Source: Cohnella thermotolerans DSM 17683
GTDB lineage: Bacteria > Bacillota > Bacilli > Paenibacillales > Paenibacillaceae
Reading direction: 5' to 3'
Length of the DNA: 64,000 bases
Assembly (NCBI RefSeq): GCF_000429825.1
Contig: NZ_AUCP01000014.1
Span: 1-64,000 of the forward strand
In this document: positions 10,344 through 19,494 of the stretch, one piece after another
How the letters are laid out: every line of letters begins with the position of its first letter
Position numbering within the stretch: position 1 is the stretch's first letter
Translations under genes and position numbers: made by a program
The notes under the pieces: model-generated
Told to the model about the DNA's origin: nothing
Databases searched by the model: none
Seen by the model: the letters and a program-made list of their open reading frames with translations, nothing else

Positions 10344-10592
10344 ATGTCACACCATCATCCGAACTGTCCCACGCAGACGGTTTACGATCCGCCGCAAGTC
10401 GTTTACGAGAATTTCTTCCATCCGCAAGTGGTGAACGTCGTTCACCCGGTTGAAGTGATCCGCCGCCATCATTGCGTCCCGATTCCGCATCACGTTTTCA
10501 CCTGTGTGACCAAAGACGTCTGGTGCGATACCGCCGAGATCCGCGGCATTCGCGGCAAATCCCGTTCCGCGGGCGCGAAATTCAGAAGATAA
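10344..10592 (+). CDS. CotD-family spore coat protein
   Basis: A small His/Pro/Cys-rich protein (82 residues) beginning MSHHHPNCPTQTVYDPP and containing VVYENFFHPQVVNVVHPVEV and HHCVPIPHHVFTCVTKDVWC, the composition and order seen in inner-coat CotD-like proteins. The basic end (RSAGAKFRR) is also common there. ATG at 10344 is 9 bases after AAAGGAG; the ATG at 10335 abuts the site. Monocistronic; a sporulation sigma promoter is expected but not convincingly seen. Confidence 0.7.
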   Translation: MSHHHPNCPTQTVYDPPQVVYENFFHPQVVNVVHPVEVIRRHHCVPIPHHVFTCVTKDVWCDTAEIRGIRGKSRSAGAKFRR

Positions 10593-10596
10593 TTCA

Positions 10597-10649
10597 GCCC
10601 GCATCGCTTGAACGGCCCTGCAGTTCGCGAGATTGCGACCGATGCGGGC
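10597..10649. terminator. Long-loop inverted repeat between convergent genes
   Basis: Ten-base perfect arms GCCCGCATCG (10597-10606) and CGATGCGGGC (10640-10649) enclose 33 bases, 5 bases after the coat gene and upstream of the end of the convergent ykoP-like gene. No U-tract follows, so termination is tentative. Confidence 0.4.
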
Positions 10650-10707
10650 GAGGCGTCACGTTCCGCCCCGTCCGCTCCGGCGCTCGGCAGGGCCGCCCGC
10701 TCCGCGC

Positions 10708-11394
10708 TTAGCCTGCCGGCGTCTCCGCTTTCGACGCCGGCCCGAATTTTCGCTTCAGCGACGCTCGCGAATGCAGGAGCTGCATCGGGACGAGCTTGTC
10801 CTCGCGGCCCAGCACGCGCCTCCTCCCTTCCGGATGCAGGCAGCGAAGCAGAAGCCGCAAATATATCGCGCAGAGACGCTCTGCGCCGCGCGAAGGCAAG
10901 CGCCGCAATTCGAAGCCAAGCCCGTGAATAAGGCCGCGGTGGAGCAGGGTGACGCCGACCAGCGCTTTGACGCGCTGCAGGTCCGGATGCGTCTCCATCG
11001 AGGCGTAAATTTGCCTGAGGTCCGCGCGAGCCAGCCTGGCCGTCGTCAGCGCCGCGCTGCTGGAAGAGGCTGCGCCGGTCAGCTCCAACACCTTCGCGTT
11101 GTCCAAATGAAGCTCCCCGACCCAATCTCCGTCCTCGATCCGCGTGCCGTCCGCGCAGACGATGCTTTTTCCCCGATGCTTCTTCACCAGGACTTTACTT
11201 ATTCCATAATGGAAGGCGCCGTCGCTTCTCCATTCCATAAAGCGCCCGACCGCCCGCTCCCATGCCATCCAGAGCTTCTGTCCGGCTCTATAACCGTCGC
11301 TCGCCCTCATCCCGCGCGCATCCGTGTTGGCATTCGCAACCGCCATCGCCACAACCACCTTCGCAGATTCGTCCGTGTCTTGCTCCTCTTCCAT
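10708..11394 (-). CDS. YkoP-like protein of unknown function
   Basis: A 228-residue cytosolic protein. The central part (WERAVGRFMEWRSDGAFHYG, VKKHRGKSIVCADGTRIEDGDWVGELHLDN) and the RVKALVGVTLLHRGLIHGLGFEL segment resemble B. subtilis YkoP and related domains that follow polysaccharide deacetylases in some proteins. The function is unknown. The start is uncertain: ATG at 11394 has no clear site, and an inner ATG at 11346 sits 8 bases after AAGGTGG. The N-terminal ~25 residues would be lost with that start. The C-terminus is strongly basic. Confidence 0.6.
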   Translation of the reverse strand: MEEEQDTDESAKVVVAMAVANANTDARGMRASDGYRAGQKLWMAWERAVGRFMEWRSDGAFHYGISKVLVKKHRGKSIVCADGTRIEDGDWVGELHLDNAKVLELTGAASSSSAALTTARLARADLRQIYASMETHPDLQRVKALVGVTLLHRGLIHGLGFELRRLPSRGAERLCAIYLRLLLRCLHPEGRRRVLGREDKLVPMQLLHSRASLKRKFGPASKAETPAG

Positions 11395-11556
11395 TCTAAC
11401 GGCTGACGGCGACGGTTCCGATTGCCCCGCGTCGCGTTATCGGGATAACGGAAGTCGGGTTTTGCACTGGACCTAAGGAGGGGAGCTTTACAGACGGGCG
11501 CAGGTGTGCCGCTTTTATGTGCGTCTTCAGCACGGCGCTCCTCGCCGGCATTCCGA

Positions 11557-13503
11557 TCAGCCGCGCGCAGGTTGATCCGCGATCTTTCGGATGCTGGAAT
11601 CGCTTAAGCGCAGAGCATACATTTTTTGCCGATCCTTCCGATTCATAAAAAGAAGCTCGGTATCGGTCAAAACAAAGTTCCGCGTGATCAGATCGGGAAT
11701 CACCGTCTCGGAACCCGTCTTTGTATCATATTTGACCACCTGGGATTTCTCATTGGCATAATAGATCGTCCGGCCGTCAAACGCGACGTTTGTGAATGCC
11801 GGGAGCCGAAGGATGACCCTCATGTCCCCAGTCCGTCGATTGACTCGCCGGATCTCGTTTTGTCCGATGAAGTAAAGACTGTGTTCATCCCGAAAGAAGG
11901 AACGGATGGCCATATAAAAGCTCGCATCGTGATCGCTCACTTTCACTAGTCCTAAAACACTGCTCTTATCCGTGCTTAGCTTCTTCTCAAACACAATTTT
12001 CTCCTGAAAGGTCGTCGTATCTACTTCGATAACGGAAAACCGGGCAACCTTCTCCATGAATCCCGACTTGTCAAAATCGTATTTCATATAGTAGACCCGT
12101 GAGCCGTTCCCATAAATCGTGTTCTCTACCCGGGTTAAGGAGGGCATGGGGTTCCGGATAAAGTTGCGTTTTTCGCCGCTATTTTTATCCTCGAATACGA
12201 TCCGGATATTCTCCAAATCCGTGTCGTCTACATAAAAGCGGTAGCGCTCATTCTCAAACGACTGCCTGGAAGAGCAGTTGTAAATATCGCTTGTTCCCGT
12301 GCTTCCCGAAGAGGTGCAGCCGGAAAGCACGGATACCGCCAGGCAAAGGATGAGCATCAGACGAGACGCCCTCCGGACCTGAACTGGTTTCCTTGCGCTC
12401 CACACGTTGGTCCGTCGAATCCCGATCACGATCAACATGCCGATGCTCAGGCACAGCGTGACCGCAAACACAACGCTCCATGCCGTAAGGGAGACTTCCC
12501 GAAATACTACATCCATCTGATCCTTGAACGGATTGCGCTTGGACTCATTCCCCCTCAGGAAGCCGGTCGACACCATAAACCCGAGAGGTCCCGGAAAGAA
12601 ATATTTGGATGACTCCAAGCGCAGCCCATAGTAGGGAAGAAGAAGCGCGGCCGAACAGAGAAACAAGGTAACGGCATACTTCTTCAAGCAAATCGAAACA
12701 AAGAGAATCAGAACGGCAAAGCATAAGCTGCCGAACAGCTTGCCTGCCGTTATCCACAGATAGGCCTCAAGCAATGTAAGGTCCTTGGTCGACGTTCCAA
12801 AGTAGGAGAGGCTTTGCAGCGGGTAATTTCCATTCTCCAGGCCATACTTAAACCGGTAGAAGCCATACCGCAATCCGGCCGTCAACAGGCAAAGCACGGC
12901 GACCGTCAGAAGCACCAGGACGATCTTGCAAACGGTGTGGGGCCCGGTTCCTTTTTTTACGGTGAGGAGGAGAGCGTCCATCTTGCTTTCGAACTCGAAA
13001 CCAAACACGGGAGCAACCAGGAGAAGCAGCAATAACAGCCAAAAGAAGTCCAGATCGTCATTCGCCAACAGCCCCTCCCAGCCATTCGTATATAGAAAAT
13101 AGCGGTTGGCGGGATTTTCGCGAATATAGGTGAATTGGTCATAAATCACTTTAAAGCCCTTTTCCTTCTCCAGAATGCTCTCCAATGGAGCGGACACGGC
13201 CAGAAATTCCTTTTCTCCCATTTTCCCGTCATAGTAATCGTCGCTCGCCTTTTGCAAGGCGACTTTGGCGTTGGAAATTTTGGCGGCTTCAGCCGCAAAA
13301 AAACGCTCCGTCTTCTCCGAATACGGACCTTGGACTTGATTCAGGTAGAACAAATACGTTGAAGCATTCCTCTCGATGTCCGGGTTTGCGGGTTTATCCA
13401 GAATGGCCAGCGAAGCTAAAGTCAGCACGAGAAATAAACCGACGAACAGCAACCCCTTCTGCAGAAGGAACATTTTTTTCATCTCATACATCCACAAAGA
13501 CAC
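11557..13503 (-). CDS. ABC permease fused in frame to a lipoprotein-like beta-propeller domain
   Basis: Residues 1-365 form an ABC-2-like permease with a first membrane segment at about 16-34, a large extracytoplasmic loop and further segments at about 154-170, 193-210, 255-272, 278-290 and 341-362. Residues 382-396 then read like a second signal peptide ending in a lipobox (LSGC, Cys396), followed by an extracytoplasmic-type domain of about 250 residues with repeats such as DGRTIYYANEKSQVVKYDTKTG that suggest a propeller. GGAGGG lies 12 bases before an in-frame ATG at 12357 just ahead of the lipobox, so a separate lipoprotein could be made by internal initiation. Overlaps the upstream permease by 20 bases. 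Confidence 0.75.
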   Translation of the reverse strand: MSLWMYEMKKMFLLQKGLLFVGLFLVLTLASLAILDKPANPDIERNASTYLFYLNQVQGPYSEKTERFFAAEAAKISNAKVALQKASDDYYDGKMGEKEFLAVSAPLESILEKEKGFKVIYDQFTYIRENPANRYFLYTNGWEGLLANDDLDFFWLLLLLLLVAPVFGFEFESKMDALLLTVKKGTGPHTVCKIVLVLLTVAVLCLLTAGLRYGFYRFKYGLENGNYPLQSLSYFGTSTKDLTLLEAYLWITAGKLFGSLCFAVLILFVSICLKKYAVTLFLCSAALLLPYYGLRLESSKYFFPGPLGFMVSTGFLRGNESKRNPFKDQMDVVFREVSLTAWSVVFAVTLCLSIGMLIVIGIRRTNVWSARKPVQVRRASRLMLILCLAVSVLSGCTSSGSTGTSDIYNCSSRQSFENERYRFYVDDTDLENIRIVFEDKNSGEKRNFIRNPMPSLTRVENTIYGNGSRVYYMKYDFDKSGFMEKVARFSVIEVDTTTFQEKIVFEKKLSTDKSSVLGLVKVSDHDASFYMAIRSFFRDEHSLYFIGQNEIRRVNRRTGDMRVILRLPAFTNVAFDGRTIYYANEKSQVVKYDTKTGSETVIPDLITRNFVLTDTELLFMNRKDRQKMYALRLSDSSIRKIADQPARG

Positions 13504-14719
13504 GCTTTCCTCCCCCCTTCCGCAACGTATTTTTCCTCACGGCAATCGTCAGGCCGCCAATAAACACCGCTCCCCAGACGGCGGAGAGCAGAAGGGCAAC
13601 GACATAGCTTGGCAGCGGATAGCCCCATAGGGCAACGAACTCCGCTTTGCGGAACAGTTCCCGGTTTACAACCAGGACGAACGGGTTGACGAGTTTGAGC
13701 AGAACGCGCCCGGAGCCCATGTAAACTTCCGCCATATAGATGCATCCGAACGATGCGGATAAACCGACAATGAAGGGAATCAAGGCGTTTCGGAACAGGC
13801 TGGACAGCAGCAGGAACGCCAGGCCAAACACGAGTATGCCCGCCGTTTTCACCAGTGCGGATACAACGGCGTATTGTCCCAGACTCACATTCAACGAGGC
13901 ATGAATGAAGTCTTCCAGAACGTACAAAGGGGAAGAAGCTCCGTCCCAAGAGCCGAATAGGACGGAAAAGGCGGCAAAGTCGAGGAGCCAAAACCAGAAG
14001 CAGACGCTGCATATAAACAGAGAAGAAGCTATAAGCTTCGCCTGAACCGTTTGGGCTCCGCCCGCCTTGGTCGTCAGCAGCAAAGCGTCCATCTCCGTCT
14101 CCTTCTCGGACAGGAACACGCTCATTAATCCGTACAGACAGATTAGCAGCGCCAGCAACGCCGAGAAGTCGTACTGAACGTAATATTGATACATCTCCGT
14201 ATAAGAGAAGCTTGTGATCGCTCGTCCTTGGAATAGCTCGGCGACGGCCGCATTCTTGCGAGCTTCGTAGGGATTGTCCATTGCGTCGTAAAACGCGATA
14301 TTATCCTTGGCCGCGTTTACCACCCTTTGGGCATACGCCTTGTAATCGTAAGCATACTTCATCGGATTGACAAAGCACCATCTGAAGAAATGAAAGTCTT
14401 CGTATACATTTCCTGTATAGGTGTTCGGGTTGTCGTGCGTCGTGCTTGCGGTCAGATCGGCAGTCTGCTGTTCAAGCGGTCGATAGATGGCCATAAGCTT
14501 CCCGATTTTTTCATCGGTGATCGTACCGCCGAAGTCCTTATACATTTTCCAATACAGCCCCTTCCAAAGCGGGCCGGTAACGTGTTTCGAGAGCAGCGAG
14601 TTTCCCTCGTGTACGCTGTATATTTTCACGACATTTAGAGCAGAGAAGAGAAGAACCGCCGCAATAATGGAAATTTTCATAAAATGCTTGCGGAATTCAA
14701 AAGGGATTAATCTTACCAT
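13484..14719 (-). CDS. ABC transporter permease
   Basis: A 411-residue membrane protein homologous to the permease half of the next gene: short basic N-terminus, one membrane segment, a ~150-residue extracytoplasmic loop, then about five more segments. Both proteins carry the shared FLSEKETEMDALLLTTKAGG / FEFESKMDALLLTVKKGTG cytosolic motif, the coupling region for the ATPase. Starts 7 bases inside the end of the ATPase gene. Together the two permeases would form a heterodimeric exporter or signalling transporter; the substrate is unknown. Confidence 0.8.
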   Translation of the reverse strand: MVRLIPFEFRKHFMKISIIAAVLLFSALNVVKIYSVHEGNSLLSKHVTGPLWKGLYWKMYKDFGGTITDEKIGKLMAIYRPLEQQTADLTASTTHDNPNTYTGNVYEDFHFFRWCFVNPMKYAYDYKAYAQRVVNAAKDNIAFYDAMDNPYEARKNAAVAELFQGRAITSFSYTEMYQYYVQYDFSALLALLICLYGLMSVFLSEKETEMDALLLTTKAGGAQTVQAKLIASSLFICSVCFWFWLLDFAAFSVLFGSWDGASSPLYVLEDFIHASLNVSLGQYAVVSALVKTAGILVFGLAFLLLSSLFRNALIPFIVGLSASFGCIYMAEVYMGSGRVLLKLVNPFVLVVNRELFRKAEFVALWGYPLPSYVVALLLSAVWGAVFIGGLTIAVRKNTLRKGGGKRVFVDV

Positions 14720-15585
14720 TGTTCGCCCTCTTCGAAATAGTACAAAAAAACGTCCTCCAAATTCGGTTGTACATTCACAGCATGAACATCCGGTTTTTCA
14801 TCCCCGATCACTCTTAAATGAATTTCATTTTGATCCCGCATCATATTACTGATTTTCAGGCATTTCAGCTTTTCATCTACCGTTTCATCCGTCGCCGTTA
14901 CTTTCCAAACCTTCCCCTCCATGCCGCCCACGAGAGCTTGCGGCGTATCCTGTCTCAGAAGTTGCCCGTCTTTAAGTAAAATGACTTGGTTCGCGATAAA
15001 TTCAATATCGGAAACGATGTGCGTTGCCAATAAAACCATTCGGTTCTCGGAAAATTTGGCGATCAGATTCCGGAAACGGATTCTTTCTTGCGGGTCAAGT
15101 CCGGCTGTCGGTTCGTCCAGAATCAAGATGTCGGGATTATTGAGCATGGCTTGTACGATCCCCACGCGCTGGCGCATCCCTCCGGATAAAGCCCCGATTT
15201 TTTGGTCAGCGGCGTCGCTTAAATTTACGATTTCCAATAATTCCTTGGCCCTCTTCTCTCCTTGTTCTTTGGGAATGCCTTTAAGCACGCACACGTACCT
15301 TAAAAATTCCATCACCTTAAAGTTTTTATAAAATTGCGGGAACTGCGGCAAATACCCGATACGGGACAAAAAGTCAACGCCCAGGCGCCTGGCATCAACG
15401 CCATCGATCAAAACCTGCCCTTTGTCGCTTCTCAAAATGCCGACAAAAATATTAATCAGCGTGGTTTTTCCCGCACCGTTCGTCCCCAGGAGTCCGCATA
15501 TCCCGTTCCCCAGCTCTGCGGAAAAATCTTTTAACGCATACTTTCCCTTATATTGCTTTGAGATGTCTTTAAACGTGACTTTCAT
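14713..15585 (-). CDS. ABC transporter ATP-binding protein (ABC-2/BcrA-like)
   Basis: Nucleotide-binding subunit for the two permeases downstream. Walker A GTNGAGKTT, Q-loop in IGYLPQFPQFY, signature LSGGMRQRVGI, Walker B DILILDEPTAGLDP and switch His in LLATHIVSDIE are all present, so it should hydrolyse ATP. The C-terminal ~75 residues form the extra domain usual in BcrA/CcmA-type exporters (GMEGKVWKVTATDE...VQPNLEDVFLYYF). Sixteen bases separate it from the lipoprotein gene upstream. Confidence 0.9.
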   Translation of the reverse strand: MKVTFKDISKQYKGKYALKDFSAELGNGICGLLGTNGAGKTTLINIFVGILRSDKGQVLIDGVDARRLGVDFLSRIGYLPQFPQFYKNFKVMEFLRYVCVLKGIPKEQGEKRAKELLEIVNLSDAADQKIGALSGGMRQRVGIVQAMLNNPDILILDEPTAGLDPQERIRFRNLIAKFSENRMVLLATHIVSDIEFIANQVILLKDGQLLRQDTPQALVGGMEGKVWKVTATDETVDEKLKCLKISNMMRDQNEIHLRVIGDEKPDVHAVNVQPNLEDVFLYYFEEGEQW

Positions 15586-15601
15586 GAACGGCTCCCCCCC
15601 T

Positions 15602-16786
15602 TTAAAACGGGCTGAACACCACTTTCAGTTTGACCCCCGGCTGATTGGCGCCTAACAGCACCATAACCATTCGCTTGTCATCGATCATTTTTACAATCGG
15701 GTCGTTCGCCATATAACGCGCCTCTCCGTCGCTTGAAATTCGCTGCTCCGCTTCAAGTTTGCCTGTGCTCGTGTCATACACCCGAACTTTCCAACCTGTC
15801 TTATCTGCAAGCGTGGTCGCGAAATAGCGTCCCGAGTCGGAACCGGATATAAATCCGCTTTCTCCTTTCTCACTCAAGGTATGAAGCTTCGTTATACCGC
15901 TTGGAACCTCCATAACCAGCATTCTTCCGGATGGAATCGTGAAATCTTCTGCCAAGAGCAGCAGCTTGTTGTAGGCCGTCAACTCCTTGCACGTGTAGCT
16001 GCCGAATGTCCGGTTCGACATTCCGGAGCCGTCTGTATTTACCGTTCCGCAAGTATCAAAAGAGGGCTTGCCGGGTACGGCGGGGATATCAAAGCTTTGC
16101 GCCTTAAAAGCAATGGTCTTGTCATCATTCGTGAAGCCGATTTGTTCAAAGGTAACGACGCCTGAACGCGCCTCGATATCTTCTCCGTTCAAATCCACGA
16201 CTGTTGTTTTTCGATTCGTTTGGAAGTCGTACAGATACAGTCCGGTCGTTGTCGCATAGGCCGCTTGAGTTCCATCGGCGGAAAACGCGATGGCCTTCAA
16301 GGACAAAATCTGTTCGTTCGCCTTCAGCAATGTGTTGAATTCAAATACCGACTTTTGATGGAGTTGACGGTCGTAAAAGATCGCGCTGTACGCGATCCCG
16401 CCGTCCGCCGCCAACAAACCGCCGCTGCTGCCTCCGGGATTGATGTTTGCCCCGACCGCCACATATCCGTCTTTTATCGCCTGAAACTGTTCCTGATCGA
16501 ATGCCCTCCGCGGGGTCTCAGCCGTCACACGGCCCGTATCCAGGTTATACAGGTACCATTTGTCCGCCGATAGCAACACCTGATTTCCATCCGCGTAATG
16601 GATATTCCGGATATCGCCTTGTATCTCTCTTGCCTCGCCTCCATGGTTTGAAGAAGTGCTTGGGATAGGAGGAACCGCTGACGAAGCGGAATCATTCAAA
16701 GTCGCAGGATGGGTTTCGAGTCGTGAGCATCCTGCGATCCAAAGCGCGGATAAAGCCAATATCACGATCCATCGTTTCTTTCTCAT
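15602..16786 (-). CDS. Lipoprotein with WD40-like repeats
   Basis: A lipobox (LWIAGC, Cys at about 20) anchors the protein outside the membrane. The mature part has repeated strand patterns (VLLSADKWYLYNLDTGRV, AAYATTTGLYLYDFQTNR, VRVYDTSTGKLEAE) typical of a beta-propeller, in keeping with the propeller-like domain fused to the last permease of this operon. No catalytic residues are recognised. It could be a ligand-capturing or sensing partner of the ABC transporter. Its ATG overlaps the upstream stop as ATGA. Confidence 0.75.
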   Translation of the reverse strand: MRKKRWIVILALSALWIAGCSRLETHPATLNDSASSAVPPIPSTSSNHGGEAREIQGDIRNIHYADGNQVLLSADKWYLYNLDTGRVTAETPRRAFDQEQFQAIKDGYVAVGANINPGGSSGGLLAADGGIAYSAIFYDRQLHQKSVFEFNTLLKANEQILSLKAIAFSADGTQAAYATTTGLYLYDFQTNRKTTVVDLNGEDIEARSGVVTFEQIGFTNDDKTIAFKAQSFDIPAVPGKPSFDTCGTVNTDGSGMSNRTFGSYTCKELTAYNKLLLLAEDFTIPSGRMLVMEVPSGITKLHTLSEKGESGFISGSDSGRYFATTLADKTGWKVRVYDTSTGKLEAEQRISSDGEARYMANDPIVKMIDDKRMVMVLLGANQPGVKLKVVFSPF

Positions 16787-17859
16787 CGTCCGCTTTGCTC
16801 CAATCCCTTATAAAGTAACAGGGAGGGGGTCTTCATCAATACGACAACATCATCGGGGAAATCGTCCGCATTAAGGGGAACGGATACGACATAAAACGTA
16901 TTGAAGTCCTTCAGCTTCTCCAGTGCAATATCCGCGTCGATTACCGCTACATCGCCCTTGGCCAGCGTCGTTTCGAAGGAAGTGCCGTCCTTGCCGGTCA
17001 AGGCTTCATGGTTGATGTAGAACGTATTCCTGTATCGCATCCCGGGATGGCCGAACAGTTTGAATGTCACGTGGAGGGTCCCGCTTTTCTTGACCAGAAA
17101 ATTATCTTGGCGCACAGCGCCGTCTATATACAAATCGCTATACACCTTTTTGTCCAATGCCTCCATATCCACCTGCTCCATGACACTATGCTTCTCCAGC
17201 AGCTCCTGCGTCACTGGCTCCGTTGACAGGCGGACATGGCTTAGAACCTCTCGTTGCGGAATGGAGGAAACATCAAGAGCGTCTGCATCTTGGTTAAAGA
17301 CCAACGATCTCCCTGATTCCAGCGTCGTTTGATAGCCTCCGTAGGAGGTCGTTTCTTTCATGTCCGGGATAAATGCCGGGTTGAATACACTGGCGATCGT
17401 GATCGGAAGGGTGTCCCCTTGCTTGCCTGTGACCGGGGTAAATACAAATGTGAATGGCGTGTCTTGGTTATCCTCTTCCAGTTCAAAAATATGCATATAT
17501 TCATAAGGGGCTTCGGTTGTATTAAACTTGTAGGGCTGCGGCTTTCCGTCAATAAAAACAAGAAAACCGACGTTTTTGGCTTTTCCGGAAGCGCGCACGG
17601 AATAATCGATCTTGAACTCGCCGCCATTGTATGGCAAGGGAAGTATTTTGCCGTTTTCATCAAGTGGAGGATTGGCAAAACCATGACCGATACTGCCCAG
17701 AACAGCGGTTCCCTGTTCACCCGCTTCAAACGGGTTATGCGTTGTTTGATTAGAAGCCTCTGATTCGCTTGCATCGGGATTTTTATTGGAACAGCCTATT
17801 GCCAATACCGCAATGACGACTAGAAAGAAGGCCGATTTGAAAGCCTTTGATTTTTTCAC
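16783..17859 (-). CDS. Lipoprotein of unknown function
   Basis: A 358-residue exported lipoprotein starting at a GTG (17859) placed 8 bases after AAGGAGGAGG; the reading frame stays open far upstream but without a start site. Lipobox LAIGC is followed by a Ser/Asn/Glu-rich spacer. Segments such as GEFKIDYSVRASGKAKNVGFLVFIDGKPQPY and FTFVFTPVTGKQGDTLPI suggest immunoglobulin-like beta domains. No family is recognised. It lies between the BlaR1-like protease gene and the WD40-like lipoprotein, so it is a candidate extracellular signal receptor or target. Confidence 0.75.
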   Translation of the reverse strand: MKKSKAFKSAFFLVVIAVLAIGCSNKNPDASESEASNQTTHNPFEAGEQGTAVLGSIGHGFANPPLDENGKILPLPYNGGEFKIDYSVRASGKAKNVGFLVFIDGKPQPYKFNTTEAPYEYMHIFELEEDNQDTPFTFVFTPVTGKQGDTLPITIASVFNPAFIPDMKETTSYGGYQTTLESGRSLVFNQDADALDVSSIPQREVLSHVRLSTEPVTQELLEKHSVMEQVDMEALDKKVYSDLYIDGAVRQDNFLVKKSGTLHVTFKLFGHPGMRYRNTFYINHEALTGKDGTSFETTLAKGDVAVIDADIALEKLKDFNTFYVVSVPLNADDFPDDVVVLMKTPSLLLYKGLEQSGR

Positions 17860-17885
17860 GAGGTCATCCTCCTCCTTGTTCCGGG

Positions 17886-19094
17886 TTATTGCCGGGAGAT
17901 GCGGGATTCGGAAGCCGGCATGGGGACTAAGAGCGGAGTGGCGTCGGGAACTGAAACGCCGCGTTCCGGAATGCCGGGTTCCAAAGCGGTACCCCTCATC
18001 TTCCCTTCCGGACTGTCGGCCGGAGATGCGGGATCGGCAAGGGAGGCCGGCGGCTCGTTCTTCTCCTGCCCCGCCACACTCCCGGATGCCGTAATGGGCC
18101 TTGTCGGTTCGGGCGTGGCGGTTTCGGATTTTGTCGGGCTTAGCTTTAACACAGCGCCTGTGCCTATCGCAGCCAGAACGATGACAGACAATAGAGAAAT
18201 GCCCCATTTCTTGCTTCGGGTGTCCATAATGGACAGCACCCTGTTCTTCATGCTCAGCCTGCTGTCGGAGAAGCTGGTGGAGAATACGCTTGGTCCCCTT
18301 GACTGCTTCTTCATAACGCCAATAATGGCTTCAACATACTGCTGCCGATGGTTCGTATCTGAATGCCGGACGACTTCCTCGTCGCAAGAAAGCTCGCATT
18401 GAAGCGCGATTTCCCGGGCCATTCGGTAGACGAACGGATTGAACCAATGCAAAGCGGTGGCCAGCAACACAAGCGTTTTGCAGCCCAAATCCCCGCGTTT
18501 CAGGTGAATCAGCTCATGCTTCAGAATGAACAGAAGCTCATTGGCCGGGATATGATCGGAAGGAAGCAAAATGACAGGACGGACAAAACCCACCAGCATC
18601 GGGCTGAAAATACCCGGACAGACCCGCAAATCCACTTGCCGGGTGATGTTCAGGTTCGCTTGAACATCCTGCAGCATGCGCAGCGCTTGCCGATCCGAAC
18701 ATTCCGCGCTCCAGCGTTTCATTATGTACAACAAGCGTCTGTGCCGAATGGCGTGGTAAGCCAAAAACACGATGACCCCGGCAATCCAGAAGCCGCCGGC
18801 CAGTACATACCAGGGGAATGCCGCCGCGGTTGCTGTTGCAGGGGAAACCGCCTGGTCAAGAGAGGAACGACTGGCATTCTTCAGCGCAGGGACCAGCGCA
18901 TCCACGGAAACAACCGACGCGGGGAGATGGAAGCGAAACGGAATAATAAGTCCGATGACAATCGCCAGCCATGCATAGTAGCGGCCCTTGGCCGTAAAGC
19001 GGTTCTGCAGGAAGGGCGTAACCGCCATATAGAGAAGTCCAACGGCCGTCATGGAAACCGAACATTCCAGCAGGGCGACCATAAAGCTCTGCAT
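17886..19094 (-). CDS. BlaR1/MecR1-type M56 metalloprotease without the penicillin-binding sensor
   Basis: A membrane zinc protease of the BlaR1 family, which senses a signal and cleaves or inactivates the partner BlaI repressor. Four membrane segments are visible (about 7-25, 41-53, 93-115, 291-310). The cytosolic zinc site HELIH is at 193-197 and ELSCDE, supplying the third ligand, at about 234. After the last membrane segment there is only a ~90-residue Pro/Ser/Glu-rich tail, instead of the ~260-residue penicillin-binding domain. The stimulus is therefore probably not a beta-lactam. Three bases separate it from the repressor gene. Confidence 0.85.
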   Translation of the reverse strand: MQSFMVALLECSVSMTAVGLLYMAVTPFLQNRFTAKGRYYAWLAIVIGLIIPFRFHLPASVVSVDALVPALKNASRSSLDQAVSPATATAAAFPWYVLAGGFWIAGVIVFLAYHAIRHRRLLYIMKRWSAECSDRQALRMLQDVQANLNITRQVDLRVCPGIFSPMLVGFVRPVILLPSDHIPANELLFILKHELIHLKRGDLGCKTLVLLATALHWFNPFVYRMAREIALQCELSCDEEVVRHSDTNHRQQYVEAIIGVMKKQSRGPSVFSTSFSDSRLSMKNRVLSIMDTRSKKWGISLLSVIVLAAIGTGAVLKLSPTKSETATPEPTRPITASGSVAGQEKNEPPASLADPASPADSPEGKMRGTALEPGIPERGVSVPDATPLLVPMPASESRISRQ

Positions 19095-19097
19095 CCG

Positions 19098-19475
19098 CTA
19101 CTCCCTCCGTTCCTTCGCCCATTTCAGCAAGTCATCCAGTTCTTTCTCGCTTAGCTGCTTGCCGTTGTACAGTGTGTTGACGAAGCTCAAAAAAGAGTTT
19201 TCGTGATATTGCTTCATAAAATGCTCGGTTTCCAGAGCAAGGTACTCCTCTTTTCCGATCAGCGGGAAATAGGTGCGTTCTTTCCCTTGCTTTTCCGTGC
19301 GCAAGAAGCCTCGCTCAACCAAACGCAACATAAGAGAAATCACCGTAGGAGCTTTCCATCGGCGTTCGTTCCCGAGTTGATCCATCACCATTGCAGTAGT
19401 GATGGGCGGCTCGTTCGCCCAGACCACCCGCATAATTTCAAATTCGGCTTCCGGCAGCTTCTTCAACTTTTTCAT
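19098..19475 (-). CDS. BlaI/MecI-family transcriptional repressor
   Basis: A 125-residue winged-helix repressor that should bind the operator at its own promoter and be cleaved through the adjacent protease. It begins MKKLKKLPEAEFEIMRVVW and contains PTVISLMLRLVERGFLRTEKQGKERTYFP, the BlaI DNA-binding core, then the dimerisation helices (YNGKQLSEKELDDLLKWAKE). I chose ATG 19475, behind AAAAGGGGCGGG, instead of an upstream in-frame start that would lie in the promoter. First gene of a seven-gene leftward operon ending at 11557. Confidence 0.9.
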   Translation of the reverse strand: MKKLKKLPEAEFEIMRVVWANEPPITTAMVMDQLGNERRWKAPTVISLMLRLVERGFLRTEKQGKERTYFPLIGKEEYLALETEHFMKQYHENSFLSFVNTLYNGKQLSEKELDDLLKWAKERRE

Positions 19476-19494
19476 CTGTCCCGCCCCTTTTTTT

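Noticed and set aside
17860-18207. N-terminal extension of the lipoprotein at 16783-17859
   Set aside because: The open frame runs into the BlaR1-like gene in another frame, while the GTG at 17859 has an excellent ribosome site and yields a clean lipoprotein signal.
17886-19475. Beta-lactam resistance regulator pair controlling a beta-lactamase
   Set aside because: No beta-lactamase or penicillin-binding protein gene is in the operon, and the protease lacks the penicillin-binding domain.
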